60,280 bases of DNA, taken from contig NZ_VYIJ01000009.1 of assembly GCF_008709555.1 (NCBI RefSeq), positions 1-60,280 on the forward strand, read 5' to 3'. Origin of the DNA: Thermoplasma sp. Lineage in GTDB: Archaea; Thermoplasmatota; Thermoplasmata; Thermoplasmatales; Thermoplasmataceae. Positions 1 to 8,678 of this stretch are shown here, piece by piece. The notes below the pieces were generated by a model, which saw only the letters and a program-made list of their open reading frames with translations, was not told where the DNA came from and did not search any database. Every line of letters begins with the position of its first letter. Positions within the stretch are counted from its first letter, which is position 1. The position numbers and the translations under genes were made by a program.

Positions 1-114
1 AGTCAGTATACAACAACATCCGGTAAACACAGACTTTGCCAGAATGCTACATATTACCAAAAATTCAAGGAGTTAAGGTTACAAATGAAATAAGAGCAAT
101 AGAATTCCCCTAAA

Positions 115-366
115 GTGAGCTACTCCTCAGCTAAAGTATCGAAGAGGCCTTTCAGCGAAGGGACATCTGCCTTTCCGGACATTCAGACAAGCCAGAAGCA
201 GCGACATCCACAGCGTTGAATCTGACTGCACCAGTCCTACTTAGGTATCACCCAACTTGGTTATCGTGGATGATACAAAAAATATAGATGCGCATTTTAA
301 AGATCTCTCCATTGGGAATAGTCCGTGCATCTCATCGTTGAAGCTGTTAGGAATTACAGCTTCCTC
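115..366 (-). repeat. TnpB-type transposon end remnant, composite copy 1
   Basis: On the minus strand this 252-bp stretch starts with a structured GGAAGC...TTCC block, runs through a decayed reading frame (VGLVQSDSTLWM-like, resembling the C-terminal tail of archaeal TnpB), and ends in GAGGAGTAGCTCAC. That terminus fits the right end of IS200/IS605-family elements, where the TnpB guide (omega) RNA lies. It aligns along its whole length with the copy at 20526-20781. There is no transposase here, so it is a relic or a non-autonomous derivative. It overlaps the 5' extension of the reading frame of the next gene, which is why that gene's start is placed at 466. The first 114 bases hold nothing else that I recognise. 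Confidence 0.6.
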
Positions 367-465
367 CAAAGCCCTAAATTTTCATTAAATTCAAAGCGCA
401 TAATTGTTTATATAGGATTTCAATCACCCGGTGATCTTCCTTTAAATTCAAACTTGGCATACGGA

Positions 466-984
466 ATGGTGAATGCAAGTACCTATGAACGCGAGATAAG
501 GGACATACTGGGTGGAAAAGAACAAGCTGTGAGGAAATATGCCAGTAAGATACCTGAAAAATCAGATGCCATAATGTCCCTGATAGAATCTCCGTTCTAC
601 GTAACAAGATCCGCGGGCTCCTTCGGTGCAGATGTGATAGCTATAAGGCATGATTTTTCCATGGTCATAGAGGTAAAATCATCCGTCAGACCGTACCTCA
701 TGTTTTCCGAGGGATCCGGAAAAAAACAGGAACAGGCCAACAGAATAAATGATATGTGTATCAGAGCTGGAATATTCCTGACCTATGCTTACAGGATAAA
801 GAATGTGCAAGGAGATCCATGGAGGTTATTTGTTGTTGAATCTAAACCGGTTGGAAGGTTCAACATGGTCTATGAAATCATACCCAAAATAGCAAAGACT
901 AAAGAAGGTAATTATGTAATGAAATGGGAAGACGGTCTTCCCCTATCATCATTCATTGAAATAATAAATAAAAAGGTAATATAA
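466..984 (+). CDS. hjc: Hjc-like Holliday junction resolvase (PD-(D/E)XK nuclease)
   Basis: The 172-residue protein carries the archaeal Hjc pattern in order. An N-terminal YEREIRDIL helix supplies an acidic ligand, VTRSAGSFGADVIAI supplies the catalytic Asp, and VIEVKSS supplies the E-x-K pair. A basic, aromatic segment follows, and then a WRLFVVES strand like the WRFIEV strand of Pyrococcus Hjc. The family resolves four-way junctions in recombination and fork repair. The frame is open back to 325, but that part lies in the transposon remnant and has no family resemblance, so I start at ATG 466. The gene is convergent with the next one, with 3 bases between stop codons. A related PD-(D/E)XK nuclease of other specificity cannot be excluded. 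Confidence 0.75.
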   Translation: MVNASTYEREIRDILGGKEQAVRKYASKIPEKSDAIMSLIESPFYVTRSAGSFGADVIAIRHDFSMVIEVKSSVRPYLMFSEGSGKKQEQANRINDMCIRAGIFLTYAYRIKNVQGDPWRLFVVESKPVGRFNMVYEIIPKIAKTKEGNYVMKWEDGLPLSSFIEIINKKVI

Positions 985-987
985 TTA

Positions 988-2337
988 TCACAGTGCCTGT
1001 TTTATTGCCTTATCTAGAACCTCGATGCCCTCATCGATCTGCTCCTCTTTTATTATCAGCGGTGGTATTATCCTTATGGCGCTTGAACCGGTTGAAAGCA
1101 GTATAAGTCCAAGCCTGAAGGCGTTGTCTATAACAGCATTCCTGAGCTTGCTGTTCGGTTCCTTCGTCCTCCTGTCCTTGACGAAATCGATCGCCTGCAT
1201 GAGACCGAGGCCCCTAACGTCGCCAATGGCATCATACTTGGCCTGCAGCTCCTCAAGACGCTTCCTCATGTAGGCGCCCTGCTTTGCGGAGTTCTCGACG
1301 ACATTGAGCTTCTTCATCTCCTCGATGGTTGCAACGCATGCCGCCGAAGCTATCAGGTTTCCCCCGAACGTGTTGGAGTGCAGCCCGCTCTCCTTGAAGT
1401 TCATCTCCTTCTTCATCACAACTGCACCCATCGGTATGCCTGATGCTATTGCCTTCGCAAGCGTTATGACATCTGGTTCCACACCGAAGTGCTCAGAAGC
1501 GAAGAACTTGCCTGTCCTTCCGAATCCGCTCTGAACCTCATCCATCATAAGAGGTATGTTATATCTGTCAGCAAGCTTGCGCAGCTCCTTGAAGAAGTTC
1601 ATTGGTGGAACTATGTATCCCCCCTCTCCCTGGACTGGTTCAGCCAGGATACCGGCAACTTCCTCTGGCGGAACATACGTCTTCAGCAGATAGGTCTCTA
1701 TGTAATCTATGACCCTGTTCACGAGCTCATCTGGGTTCTCATAGCCATCTATTCCGAACGGGTTTCTGTAGGGGTTGGGGAAAGGCACATGCTCCACACC
1801 TGGCATCGACGGGAAGAATCCCCTGTGGTGTATCGGTTTGGAGGCTGTGAAGCTCAGCGAACCCTGTGTCCTTCCATGAAATGCACCGATAAAGCCAATG
1901 AACATGCCTCTGCCCGTGTACGACTTCGCCACCTTGATGGCTGCCTCGACGCTCTCGGTACCGCTGTTGGTGAAGAATACCCTCTTTTCGAACTTGCCTG
2001 GCGTGACCTCGATCAGCGATTTTGCTGCGAGGACCTGCATCTCGGTATAGAAATCTGTCCCCGGGAAGTGCCACATCCTGTGCAGCTGCTCCTCTACCTT
2101 CTCGGTGACGTACGGATCAACATGGCCCAGGTTAGTCACGCTGATACCGCTTGAGAAGTCAAGATAAACGTTTCCGTCAACGTCCTCAACATAAACGCCA
2201 CGGCCGAGCTTTCCCACGACAGGCAGAGACTGTGTGCTCCTGGCCAGATACCGGTCATTCATATCTATTATCTTCTTTGCCTCTGGGCCCGGCGGCGTTA
2301 CTTTTATCTTAATTCCATTAAGCTCTTCCTGCATCAT
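988..2337 (-). CDS. Class III PLP aminotransferase (GABA/omega-aminotransferase-like)
   Basis: At 449 residues this matches fold-type I class III aminotransferases. The segments seen are GNVYLDFSSGISVTNLGH near the N-terminus, FFTNSGTESVEAAIK for cofactor phosphate binding, MMDEVQSGFGRTGKF with the PLP-ring Asp, and TLAKAIASGIPMGAVV with the Schiff-base Lys. Archaeal members have been annotated as 4-aminobutyrate aminotransferases; characterised Thermococcales relatives act as omega-aminotransferases or amino acid racemases, so the substrate cannot be called from sequence. The second codon is also ATG. A TATA-like AAATATATAT run lies about 30 bases before the start. Monocistronic by context. 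Confidence 0.85.
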   Translation of the reverse strand: MMQEELNGIKIKVTPPGPEAKKIIDMNDRYLARSTQSLPVVGKLGRGVYVEDVDGNVYLDFSSGISVTNLGHVDPYVTEKVEEQLHRMWHFPGTDFYTEMQVLAAKSLIEVTPGKFEKRVFFTNSGTESVEAAIKVAKSYTGRGMFIGFIGAFHGRTQGSLSFTASKPIHHRGFFPSMPGVEHVPFPNPYRNPFGIDGYENPDELVNRVIDYIETYLLKTYVPPEEVAGILAEPVQGEGGYIVPPMNFFKELRKLADRYNIPLMMDEVQSGFGRTGKFFASEHFGVEPDVITLAKAIASGIPMGAVVMKKEMNFKESGLHSNTFGGNLIASAACVATIEEMKKLNVVENSAKQGAYMRKRLEELQAKYDAIGDVRGLGLMQAIDFVKDRRTKEPNSKLRNAVIDNAFRLGLILLSTGSSAIRIIPPLIIKEEQIDEGIEVLDKAIKQAL

Positions 2338-2497
2338 AGTAACTATATTAGGAGTAATAATATATATTTTATTGAATGAAAAACGTATGCGTAATACGAT
2401 TTTCGTATCCAGAAAAATGTCAGGATAACCTTATTCATACATCAAAGCGGGCTTAGAAAAAACGATAATTATTTAAGGTAGATATCGATAATTAGAT

Positions 2498-3478
2498 ATG
2501 GAATCCGATGTCAGGCAGTGGTCAGAGTTCTACCGTGATGAACTCACAGACATGACGTTCTATTCGATACTTTCCAGGAAGATAAAGGATGATTACCTGA
2601 GGGATAACCTGTCAAGACTCTCCGGTATAGAGAGGGAGCATTCAGAATTCTGGAGGCAGAACCTTGAGAAGGCGGGTATCAAAGTGCAGCCAACGTATAA
2701 CAGGTTAAAGGTGTTTTTCCTCGTTTTCCTGAGGCATTTCATCGGTGTCTTTCTGACAGCCCGCCTCCTGGAACACGGAGAGATCACCACAGTCAGGGTT
2801 TACAGCGAATACCTGAAGAGACCAGATCTGGATGAAGCCTTCAGACACAGGCTTCAGGAAATTCTCAACGAGGAGATAGAGCATGAGGAGATCTTTGAGA
2901 AGGCCATGGAGAAGTCCAGCGATACCATAGAGAGGAACAAGGATATGATATATGGCATAAGCGATGGCCTCGTAGAGGTTCTTGCCGCGCTGGCCGGCCT
3001 GACGTCAATAATAACGAGCAACATAGATATAGCGCTAGGAGGGCTCGTCGTGGGAATAAGCGGTACAGCGAGCATGAGCATAGGCGCATACCTGTCAAAG
3101 AAATCCGAAACCGAGTACAAGCTTGTTGAGGAGGAGAAGAAGGTACTGTTCAGGAAGAAGGAAGCCAACAGGGATTACATCAATTCCATAAGGAACGAAT
3201 CAAAGACCTCTGCGCTCTACGTTGGCATATCTTACATAATAGGTGCAGCGGTGCCCATACTACCGTTCGTGTTTCTCAGCAAATACCTGGCGCTGGTTAT
3301 ATCGATAGTTCTTGTGTTCATAGTGCAGGGCCTATCCAACTCCATAGTTGCTCTCTCCGTCAACGTTGGAATATTCAGGATTGCCATAAGGGCGTCGCTC
3401 CTGGCTCTGCTTGCCGCATTCATAACGTTCATGGTTGGCTTCTCGTTCCACTATTTCCTACACATATCTATAATATGA
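2498..3478 (+). CDS. Ferritin-like/VIT1 fusion iron transporter
   Basis: The 326-residue protein has two parts. Residues about 1-145 form a rubrerythrin/ferritin-like four-helix domain with repeated Glu and ExxH iron-ligand patterns (EREHSEF, EEIEHEEIF). From about residue 150 it becomes a VIT1/CCC1-type membrane domain, with YGISDGLVEVLAALAGL followed by GGLVVGISGTASMSIGAYLSKKSE, an acidic cytoplasmic linker, and hydrophobic segments to the C-terminus. Such fusions are thought to bind Fe(II) on the ferritin part and move Fe or Mn through the membrane part; direction and metal are not shown by sequence. A TATA-like AATTATTTAAGG is about 27 bases before ATG with no room for a leader, suggesting a leaderless mRNA. 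Confidence 0.85.
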   Translation: MESDVRQWSEFYRDELTDMTFYSILSRKIKDDYLRDNLSRLSGIEREHSEFWRQNLEKAGIKVQPTYNRLKVFFLVFLRHFIGVFLTARLLEHGEITTVRVYSEYLKRPDLDEAFRHRLQEILNEEIEHEEIFEKAMEKSSDTIERNKDMIYGISDGLVEVLAALAGLTSIITSNIDIALGGLVVGISGTASMSIGAYLSKKSETEYKLVEEEKKVLFRKKEANRDYINSIRNESKTSALYVGISYIIGAAVPILPFVFLSKYLALVISIVLVFIVQGLSNSIVALSVNVGIFRIAIRASLLALLAAFITFMVGFSFHYFLHISII

Positions 3479-3558
3479 AGTTCGCAATGAGCGAAAAATT
3501 CCAGCATGCATCTCCATACTTATTAAGGTCTTTTTGATATGATTTCAACTGATATAGG

Positions 3559-4338
3559 ATGACATGCTCCATCAAGATCGATAACGTCTCCATGCGGTAC
3601 GGCGATAAACTGGCGCTGGATGGCGTATCGCTGGAGATCCCTGAGGGTACCATATACGGGATCCTTGGCCCAAACGGTTCCGGGAAGACCACGCTCATGC
3701 GCATAGTACTCGGCCTACTGAAGCAAACCGGAGGCAGCACCAGCGTGTGCGGATACGACAGCGTGCGCGATCAGATGGAGATCAAGGCAATATCCGGCTA
3801 TGTTCCGGAAACTCCCATACTGTACGAATCCATGACGCCCTCTGAGCTTTTCAGTTTCATAGCCTCCATAAGGCGCATGGATGAGGGGACATTCCGAAGA
3901 AGGATAGAGGCGCTGATAGATGCGTTTGGCATAGACGAGTACATGAACGAGTTCATAGGATCCCTTTCGTTTGGCAACAGGCAGAAGGTTGCCATAATAT
4001 CTGCGATAGTCCACGATCCCAAGATACTCATAGTTGACGAAGGTATAAATGGCCTTGATCCAAGATCTGCAAAACTCTTCAAGAGCATCCTCCTCGATAT
4101 GCGGGACCATGGAAAGATAATAGTCTTTTCCACGCATATCCTCGAGATCGCGGAATCACTCTGCGATCATGTTGCAATACTTTACAACGGGCATATAGTT
4201 GCAAACGGTACTATAGCCGATCTCAGGAATGAGGCCAACGAACCTTCACAGAACCTTGAGGAAATATTCCTGAAGCTGACTAACGCCGATGATATACCTG
4301 AGGTTGCGAGATACCTGAGGGATGAGATTGAACACTAA
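3559..4338 (+). CDS. ABC transporter ATP-binding protein
   Basis: A 259-residue ABC ATPase with Walker A GPNGSGKT (residues about 35-42), signature LSFGNRQKV, Walker B ILIVDEG with the catalytic Glu, and a switch His in FSTHILE. The signature is a divergent LSGGQ. It overlaps the following permease gene by 17 bases, so the two are translationally coupled and very likely form one ABC-2 type transporter. The cargo is unknown. A CTTATTAAGG TATA-like box lies about 37 bases upstream. Confidence 0.9.
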   Translation: MTCSIKIDNVSMRYGDKLALDGVSLEIPEGTIYGILGPNGSGKTTLMRIVLGLLKQTGGSTSVCGYDSVRDQMEIKAISGYVPETPILYESMTPSELFSFIASIRRMDEGTFRRRIEALIDAFGIDEYMNEFIGSLSFGNRQKVAIISAIVHDPKILIVDEGINGLDPRSAKLFKSILLDMRDHGKIIVFSTHILEIAESLCDHVAILYNGHIVANGTIADLRNEANEPSQNLEEIFLKLTNADDIPEVARYLRDEIEH

Positions 4339-5959
4339 GACGCTCTTCTATCTGGCGAGGAGGATACTCATCGAGGAGAGATATCTTGCATTGAAAAATT
4401 CAGCTTCATTCATGATCAGATCCTCAAAGGTGAGGAACAAGGGAAACTACATAATGAGATACGTCAACATATCATATGGTGCTACATCGTTCTCCTTCAT
4501 TATCTTCTCGCTCATACTCACAGCCCCAAGCCTCATGAATCATGAGATATATACGCTTTCCAGCGTGGTTCTCCTGCTTTTCATATATTCCCTTTTCATC
4601 AACATATCAAACTCCCTTCTCTTCTTTGTCTCCGTGAATATAAACCACATACTGGATCCACTGAGGGTTCTGCCTGTGGACTTTCCTGACCATGTCATAG
4701 CTGTCTCATGGTTCATCTACACAGGAAGCTCTTCTCTCTTCGCCGTCCTCCCCGCGGTGTTCCTGTCAGCTTTCCTTCTCGACGATCCATATATACTTGC
4801 CATGGGAATTATATGGAGTCTCTTCTCCGTGATGCTGGGCTACATAATAGGATCGGCCATGTTCGTTGTCTTTGGAAGCAGACTGAGCGGAAGGAGGACA
4901 AGAGCAACGAACATACTGAGGAACGTCGGTAGAATACTTTTCCTGATCTTCGTGTTCGCAATATTCGAGATAATACTGTACAACGCCAACATAGTGAATG
5001 GCGTGATCCCAAGGCTCCCGTTTCCCTATTCCTATTTCGCACCCGTATTCAACATACAGTCCACAATATTCTTCTTCCATGGCCCATTGATGGAGGCAAC
5101 AGGGTACATTATAGCGATAACGTACACGGCGGCATCAATCCTCAGCTTCGTATACGTAAATAAAAAGGCCTTTTACAAGCTGCTTGAGCCCACAGCGAGA
5201 ACGCAGATAAAGGGGGAACAGCACGTGAAGGCAAACGTGAGGAGCCAGCAATTCTCCTTCTTCTCAAAGGACCTTAAGATCTCATCCAGAAAATCCCAGA
5301 ATCTTGTACTGCTCATAATGCCTATTTTCTTCGTGTTTCCGACCATAATGTCTGAGGTGCTTTATGCTCCAACTGCCAGGGCCGATCCTGTGACGCTGTA
5401 CAATGCAATGGTTGCCTTCGTCATCGTTACCTCTTCGTTCTATTCCATACTCTTCCTGGTAATTGAGGGCAGCGGCATATCCTTCATAAAGGCTTTACCA
5501 CTGGACAGCAGGAACATAATAAGATGGAAGATACCGGCGCCCACCTTCATATTCGTTGTGATAAGCGTATCCATGCTTGTTGCGATCAGCATCAAGATAG
5601 TTATGGGCTTTGCTTTCTACCTCTTCATAATTCTGGACATGATCCTATACTTCGTTTCGTCCATAGTTTACAACATGAACAGGCTATACAGGAAGATACC
5701 CGACACCGCTGATACTGTGAACTTCTATTCTTTTGGAGGGCAGATAGCCTTCATAACGACCTTTGCATTCACCGGCCTGATCGTTGGATCAGCCGACATA
5801 TTTTCGCTTATGATCCAGGATCTGCTCAGGCTCAGCGTGTATATGTTCTTCGTTGTGAACACCATCGTCGGAATATCGATCCTCCTGATCCTAGCTTTCA
5901 GGTACGGAATTCTCTCTTACAGGATCAGGCATGAAGATGGCCCAATGCTTCAGGCATGA
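4322..5959 (+). CDS. ABC-2 type transporter permease
   Basis: A 545-residue polytopic membrane protein with roughly a dozen hydrophobic stretches in two halves separated by a basic hydrophilic region (around residues 290-330, KGEQHVKANVRSQQF). This is the usual size for the large fused permeases that pair with a single ATPase. It begins inside the ATPase gene (17-base overlap). I see no family-specific motif that names the cargo. The start ATG is the only one upstream of the first membrane segment compatible with the coupling. Confidence 0.75.
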   Translation: MRLNTKTLFYLARRILIEERYLALKNSASFMIRSSKVRNKGNYIMRYVNISYGATSFSFIIFSLILTAPSLMNHEIYTLSSVVLLLFIYSLFINISNSLLFFVSVNINHILDPLRVLPVDFPDHVIAVSWFIYTGSSSLFAVLPAVFLSAFLLDDPYILAMGIIWSLFSVMLGYIIGSAMFVVFGSRLSGRRTRATNILRNVGRILFLIFVFAIFEIILYNANIVNGVIPRLPFPYSYFAPVFNIQSTIFFFHGPLMEATGYIIAITYTAASILSFVYVNKKAFYKLLEPTARTQIKGEQHVKANVRSQQFSFFSKDLKISSRKSQNLVLLIMPIFFVFPTIMSEVLYAPTARADPVTLYNAMVAFVIVTSSFYSILFLVIEGSGISFIKALPLDSRNIIRWKIPAPTFIFVVISVSMLVAISIKIVMGFAFYLFIILDMILYFVSSIVYNMNRLYRKIPDTADTVNFYSFGGQIAFITTFAFTGLIVGSADIFSLMIQDLLRLSVYMFFVVNTIVGISILLILAFRYGILSYRIRHEDGPMLQA

Positions 5960-6086
5960 TCCCACCGCTTTTTCGTTTCGCTCTGTTGTCACCGGGATCG
6001 GCGCTATACGTATCATCCACCAGGGATCATCGCCTCCATCCGGACGGCATAAAACTATTAGTCATGGTGATCTATTATGCTTTGTA

Positions 6087-6359
6087 ATGCTGGTGACCAA
6101 GAGGGTTCTCTTCTACGGCAGGGTGCAGGGTATAAATTTCAGATCCAATACGCTGTCCAAGGCGCTCGATCTAAACGTCAGGGGCTGGATCATGAACAGG
6201 ATAGACGGATCCGTGGAGGCTTTCTTCTCCGGTGAACTGTGCGACGTGATGAGCCTCATAAATTACTGCGTGGCTGATATGCCCTATGCCATCGTGAAGA
6301 GATACGATGTCTACGACATACCGTATACAGAATTTCCAGATTTCAGGATAAAGAGGTAA
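6087..6359 (+). CDS. acyP: Acylphosphatase
   Basis: The 90-residue product is a full-length acylphosphatase, which hydrolyses the carboxyl-phosphate bond of acyl phosphates. The signature GRVQGINFRSNT carries the phosphate-binding loop and catalytic Arg, and RGWIMNRIDGSVEAFFSG carries the catalytic Asn. The reading frame extends upstream to 5931, but that part is unlike the family. The ATG at 6087 is chosen because the protein then begins MLVTKRVLFYGRVQG, as in the family, and a strong GGTGATCT Shine-Dalgarno motif lies at 6066-6073. It is followed 6 bases later by topA and may be cotranscribed with it. Confidence 0.9.
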   Translation: MLVTKRVLFYGRVQGINFRSNTLSKALDLNVRGWIMNRIDGSVEAFFSGELCDVMSLINYCVADMPYAIVKRYDVYDIPYTEFPDFRIKR

Positions 6360-6365
6360 TAGGTT

Positions 6366-8678
6366 TTGGATGGCTTCAGGATAATAATTGCGGAGAAAGC
6401 TGATGCTGGCAGGAGGATTGCCTACTTTCTGTCGGGAGGGCAGGTGAAGTCCCACCGGGCGAAGGGGACGTCCTACCTCGAATTTGAGTACGATGGATCG
6501 AAGACTTATCTGATTCCGCTTTCAGGCCATATAGTTGAGGCGGACTTCGAGAGCGGATACAGCGACTGGAGCCGGATAGATCTATCGGATCTGATAGATG
6601 CCAGGATCGTCAAGAACATAAAGAACAAGGTAGCCTACCAGACTCTCCTGGCATTCCGGGGCAAGGTTGAGGAGATAGTCATAGCCACGGACTACGACAG
6701 GGAAGGTGAACTCATAGGCGTCGAGGCTCTGGACATCATAAAGGATGGCAGGGAGGAGGTGAAGCGGGCCAAGTTCAGCGCACTCACAAAGAATGAGATA
6801 ATCGACTCCTTCAGGAACCTGATAGGCGTCAACTACAGTCTTGCCGACGCTGCTGATGCCAGGGAATCCATAGACCTGATATGGGGGTCCGTCCTAACAA
6901 GGTTCTTTTCAGTCACAACAGGGCGGCTCGGAAAATCTTTTCTCTCGGCGGGAAGGGTCCAGACGCCAACCCTGGCCATAGTGGTTGATAGGGAGCGGGA
7001 GATCCAGGGCTTCAGACCTGAGCCATACTGGATAATATCCGTTACGTTCGAAAAGGGCGGGCAGTTCACCGCAAGGTATCCCGAAAACCTGAAGGATCAG
7101 GAGGCGGCTGAACGGATATATGAGGCGATAAAGGGAAAGGACGGCACCGTTCTATCGTACAGATCAAAGGAAGAACCAATAAGAAGGCCAGCACCATTCA
7201 GCACCACGGAATTCCTCAGGGAAGCATCCAGAATCGGCATAATGCCAACCAAGGCGATGAGCATAGCCGAGAACCTGTACATGAGGGGGCTTATAAGCTA
7301 TCCCAGAACAGACAACACCGTTTATCCCAGATCAATAAACCTGAAGTCCGTTCTCAAGAAACTTGAAAATACCGGTTATTCCAAGTATGTGAAGGAGATC
7401 GAATCATTCGATAGGATATCGCCATCAAGGGGCAGAACGGAGACAACCGATCACCCACCGATATACCCGGTCGATTCTCCAAAAGAACAGCTCAAGGGTG
7501 ATTACGGAAGAGTGTACGACCTCATACTCAGGCACTTCCTGTCGACGCTTTACAGAGAGGGAAGAAAGACCGTTGCGGAGGCCGAAATAGACGTCAACGG
7601 TTACACCCTGAAGGCTTCTGGCCAGCGCACCACTGATAGGGGATGGACGGAGATCTATGGCTATGAACCAAAGGATACATATCTTCCGGATCTGGTTGAG
7701 GGAGAGAAGATCAGAGGTGTTGAGTGGAATATACAGAAGGAAGAGACAAAGCCACCGCCGAGATATGATATGTCCTCGTTGCTGAAGAAGATGGAAGATC
7801 TGAACCTTGGTACCAAGAGCACAAGGCATGACATCATAGGAAAACTGATAGAAAGGGGATTCATAGAGGGCAATCCGGTAAGGCCAACTTCCCTTGGCAT
7901 GGCCTTCATAGATGCGGTCAGATCGGTGAACTCGCACATAGCCGATCCGGAGATGACCGCAAAACTGGAGCAGGACATGGACAGGATAGAGAAGAACGAG
8001 ATGAGCAAGAATGATGTCGTCGAGGAATCTAAAAGGATGCTGCATGAGGTACTCAGCCACTTCCTGACAAAGACAGAGGATGTGAAAAACATAATAACGA
8101 AGGGCCTCAACGCGGGGCAGGAGATAGGTGATTGCCCATTCCATGATGGGAAAAAGATCATGGTCATCAAGGATCGGTTCACGTACACCGTGAGGTGCGA
8201 AGATCCGACATGCAGGATAAACTTCAAGATAAAGAGAAATGGATCAATAACGCTCACGGATCAGAAGTGCCCAGTCTGCGGGCTCCCCATGATAAAAATA
8301 ATAAGGAGGGGGCAGTCGCCTGAGATCAAATGCATAGATCCTGATTGCGCCTATAACAGGGATAATGAAGATTATGGAGAATGCCCATCCGATCATGGTA
8401 GACTCGTCCTCAGGCAGTCAAAATACGGGAAGCGCTTCCTGGGATGCAGCAATTATCCAAAGTGCACTGTCACCTATCCACTTCCGCAAATGGGCAAAAT
8501 AATAAAGACTGACGAGGTATGCCAGTACTGCGGTGCGCCGATACTTGCTGTGTCCAGGAACGGAAGAAAATGGAAATTCTGCCCCAACATGCAGTGCGAA
8601 TACAATAAGAAGCAGAAGCCTGAAAAGCCTGCAGAAAAGAAGACAAAGAGAAAGAGTAAAGATGCGAGCGAAAGCTGA
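6366..8678 (+). CDS. topA: DNA topoisomerase I (type IA)
   Basis: At 770 residues this is a complete type IA topoisomerase, which relaxes negative supercoils by a 5'-phosphotyrosine mechanism. An N-terminal Toprim domain (IIIAEKADAGRRIA and later DYDREGE) is followed by the active-site segment MRGLISYPRTDN with the catalytic Tyr at about residue 316. The C-terminus carries four Cys4 zinc ribbons (CPFHDG...C, CPVCG...C, CPSDHG...C, CQYCG...C), then a Lys-rich tail. The start is TTG at 6366: a GAGGT motif sits 8 bases upstream at 6353-6357 and no in-frame ATG precedes the Toprim domain. Its stop overlaps the next gene by 17 bases. Confidence 0.93.
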   Translation: MDGFRIIIAEKADAGRRIAYFLSGGQVKSHRAKGTSYLEFEYDGSKTYLIPLSGHIVEADFESGYSDWSRIDLSDLIDARIVKNIKNKVAYQTLLAFRGKVEEIVIATDYDREGELIGVEALDIIKDGREEVKRAKFSALTKNEIIDSFRNLIGVNYSLADAADARESIDLIWGSVLTRFFSVTTGRLGKSFLSAGRVQTPTLAIVVDREREIQGFRPEPYWIISVTFEKGGQFTARYPENLKDQEAAERIYEAIKGKDGTVLSYRSKEEPIRRPAPFSTTEFLREASRIGIMPTKAMSIAENLYMRGLISYPRTDNTVYPRSINLKSVLKKLENTGYSKYVKEIESFDRISPSRGRTETTDHPPIYPVDSPKEQLKGDYGRVYDLILRHFLSTLYREGRKTVAEAEIDVNGYTLKASGQRTTDRGWTEIYGYEPKDTYLPDLVEGEKIRGVEWNIQKEETKPPPRYDMSSLLKKMEDLNLGTKSTRHDIIGKLIERGFIEGNPVRPTSLGMAFIDAVRSVNSHIADPEMTAKLEQDMDRIEKNEMSKNDVVEESKRMLHEVLSHFLTKTEDVKNIITKGLNAGQEIGDCPFHDGKKIMVIKDRFTYTVRCEDPTCRINFKIKRNGSITLTDQKCPVCGLPMIKIIRRGQSPEIKCIDPDCAYNRDNEDYGECPSDHGRLVLRQSKYGKRFLGCSNYPKCTVTYPLPQMGKIIKTDEVCQYCGAPILAVSRNGRKWKFCPNMQCEYNKKQKPEKPAEKKTKRKSKDASES

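Noticed and set aside
325-465. N-terminal extension of the Hjc-like frame
   Set aside because: It starts inside the transposon-end repeat, has no nuclease-family residues, and the family's first conserved helix starts after ATG 466.
1489-2154. Long plus-strand frame inside the aminotransferase gene (221 codons)
   Set aside because: Antisense shadow; the minus-strand frame has full aminotransferase motifs, while this frame has none.
7425-8257. Long minus-strand frames inside topA
   Set aside because: No recognisable family, and both lie opposite strongly conserved topA zinc-ribbon and core codons.
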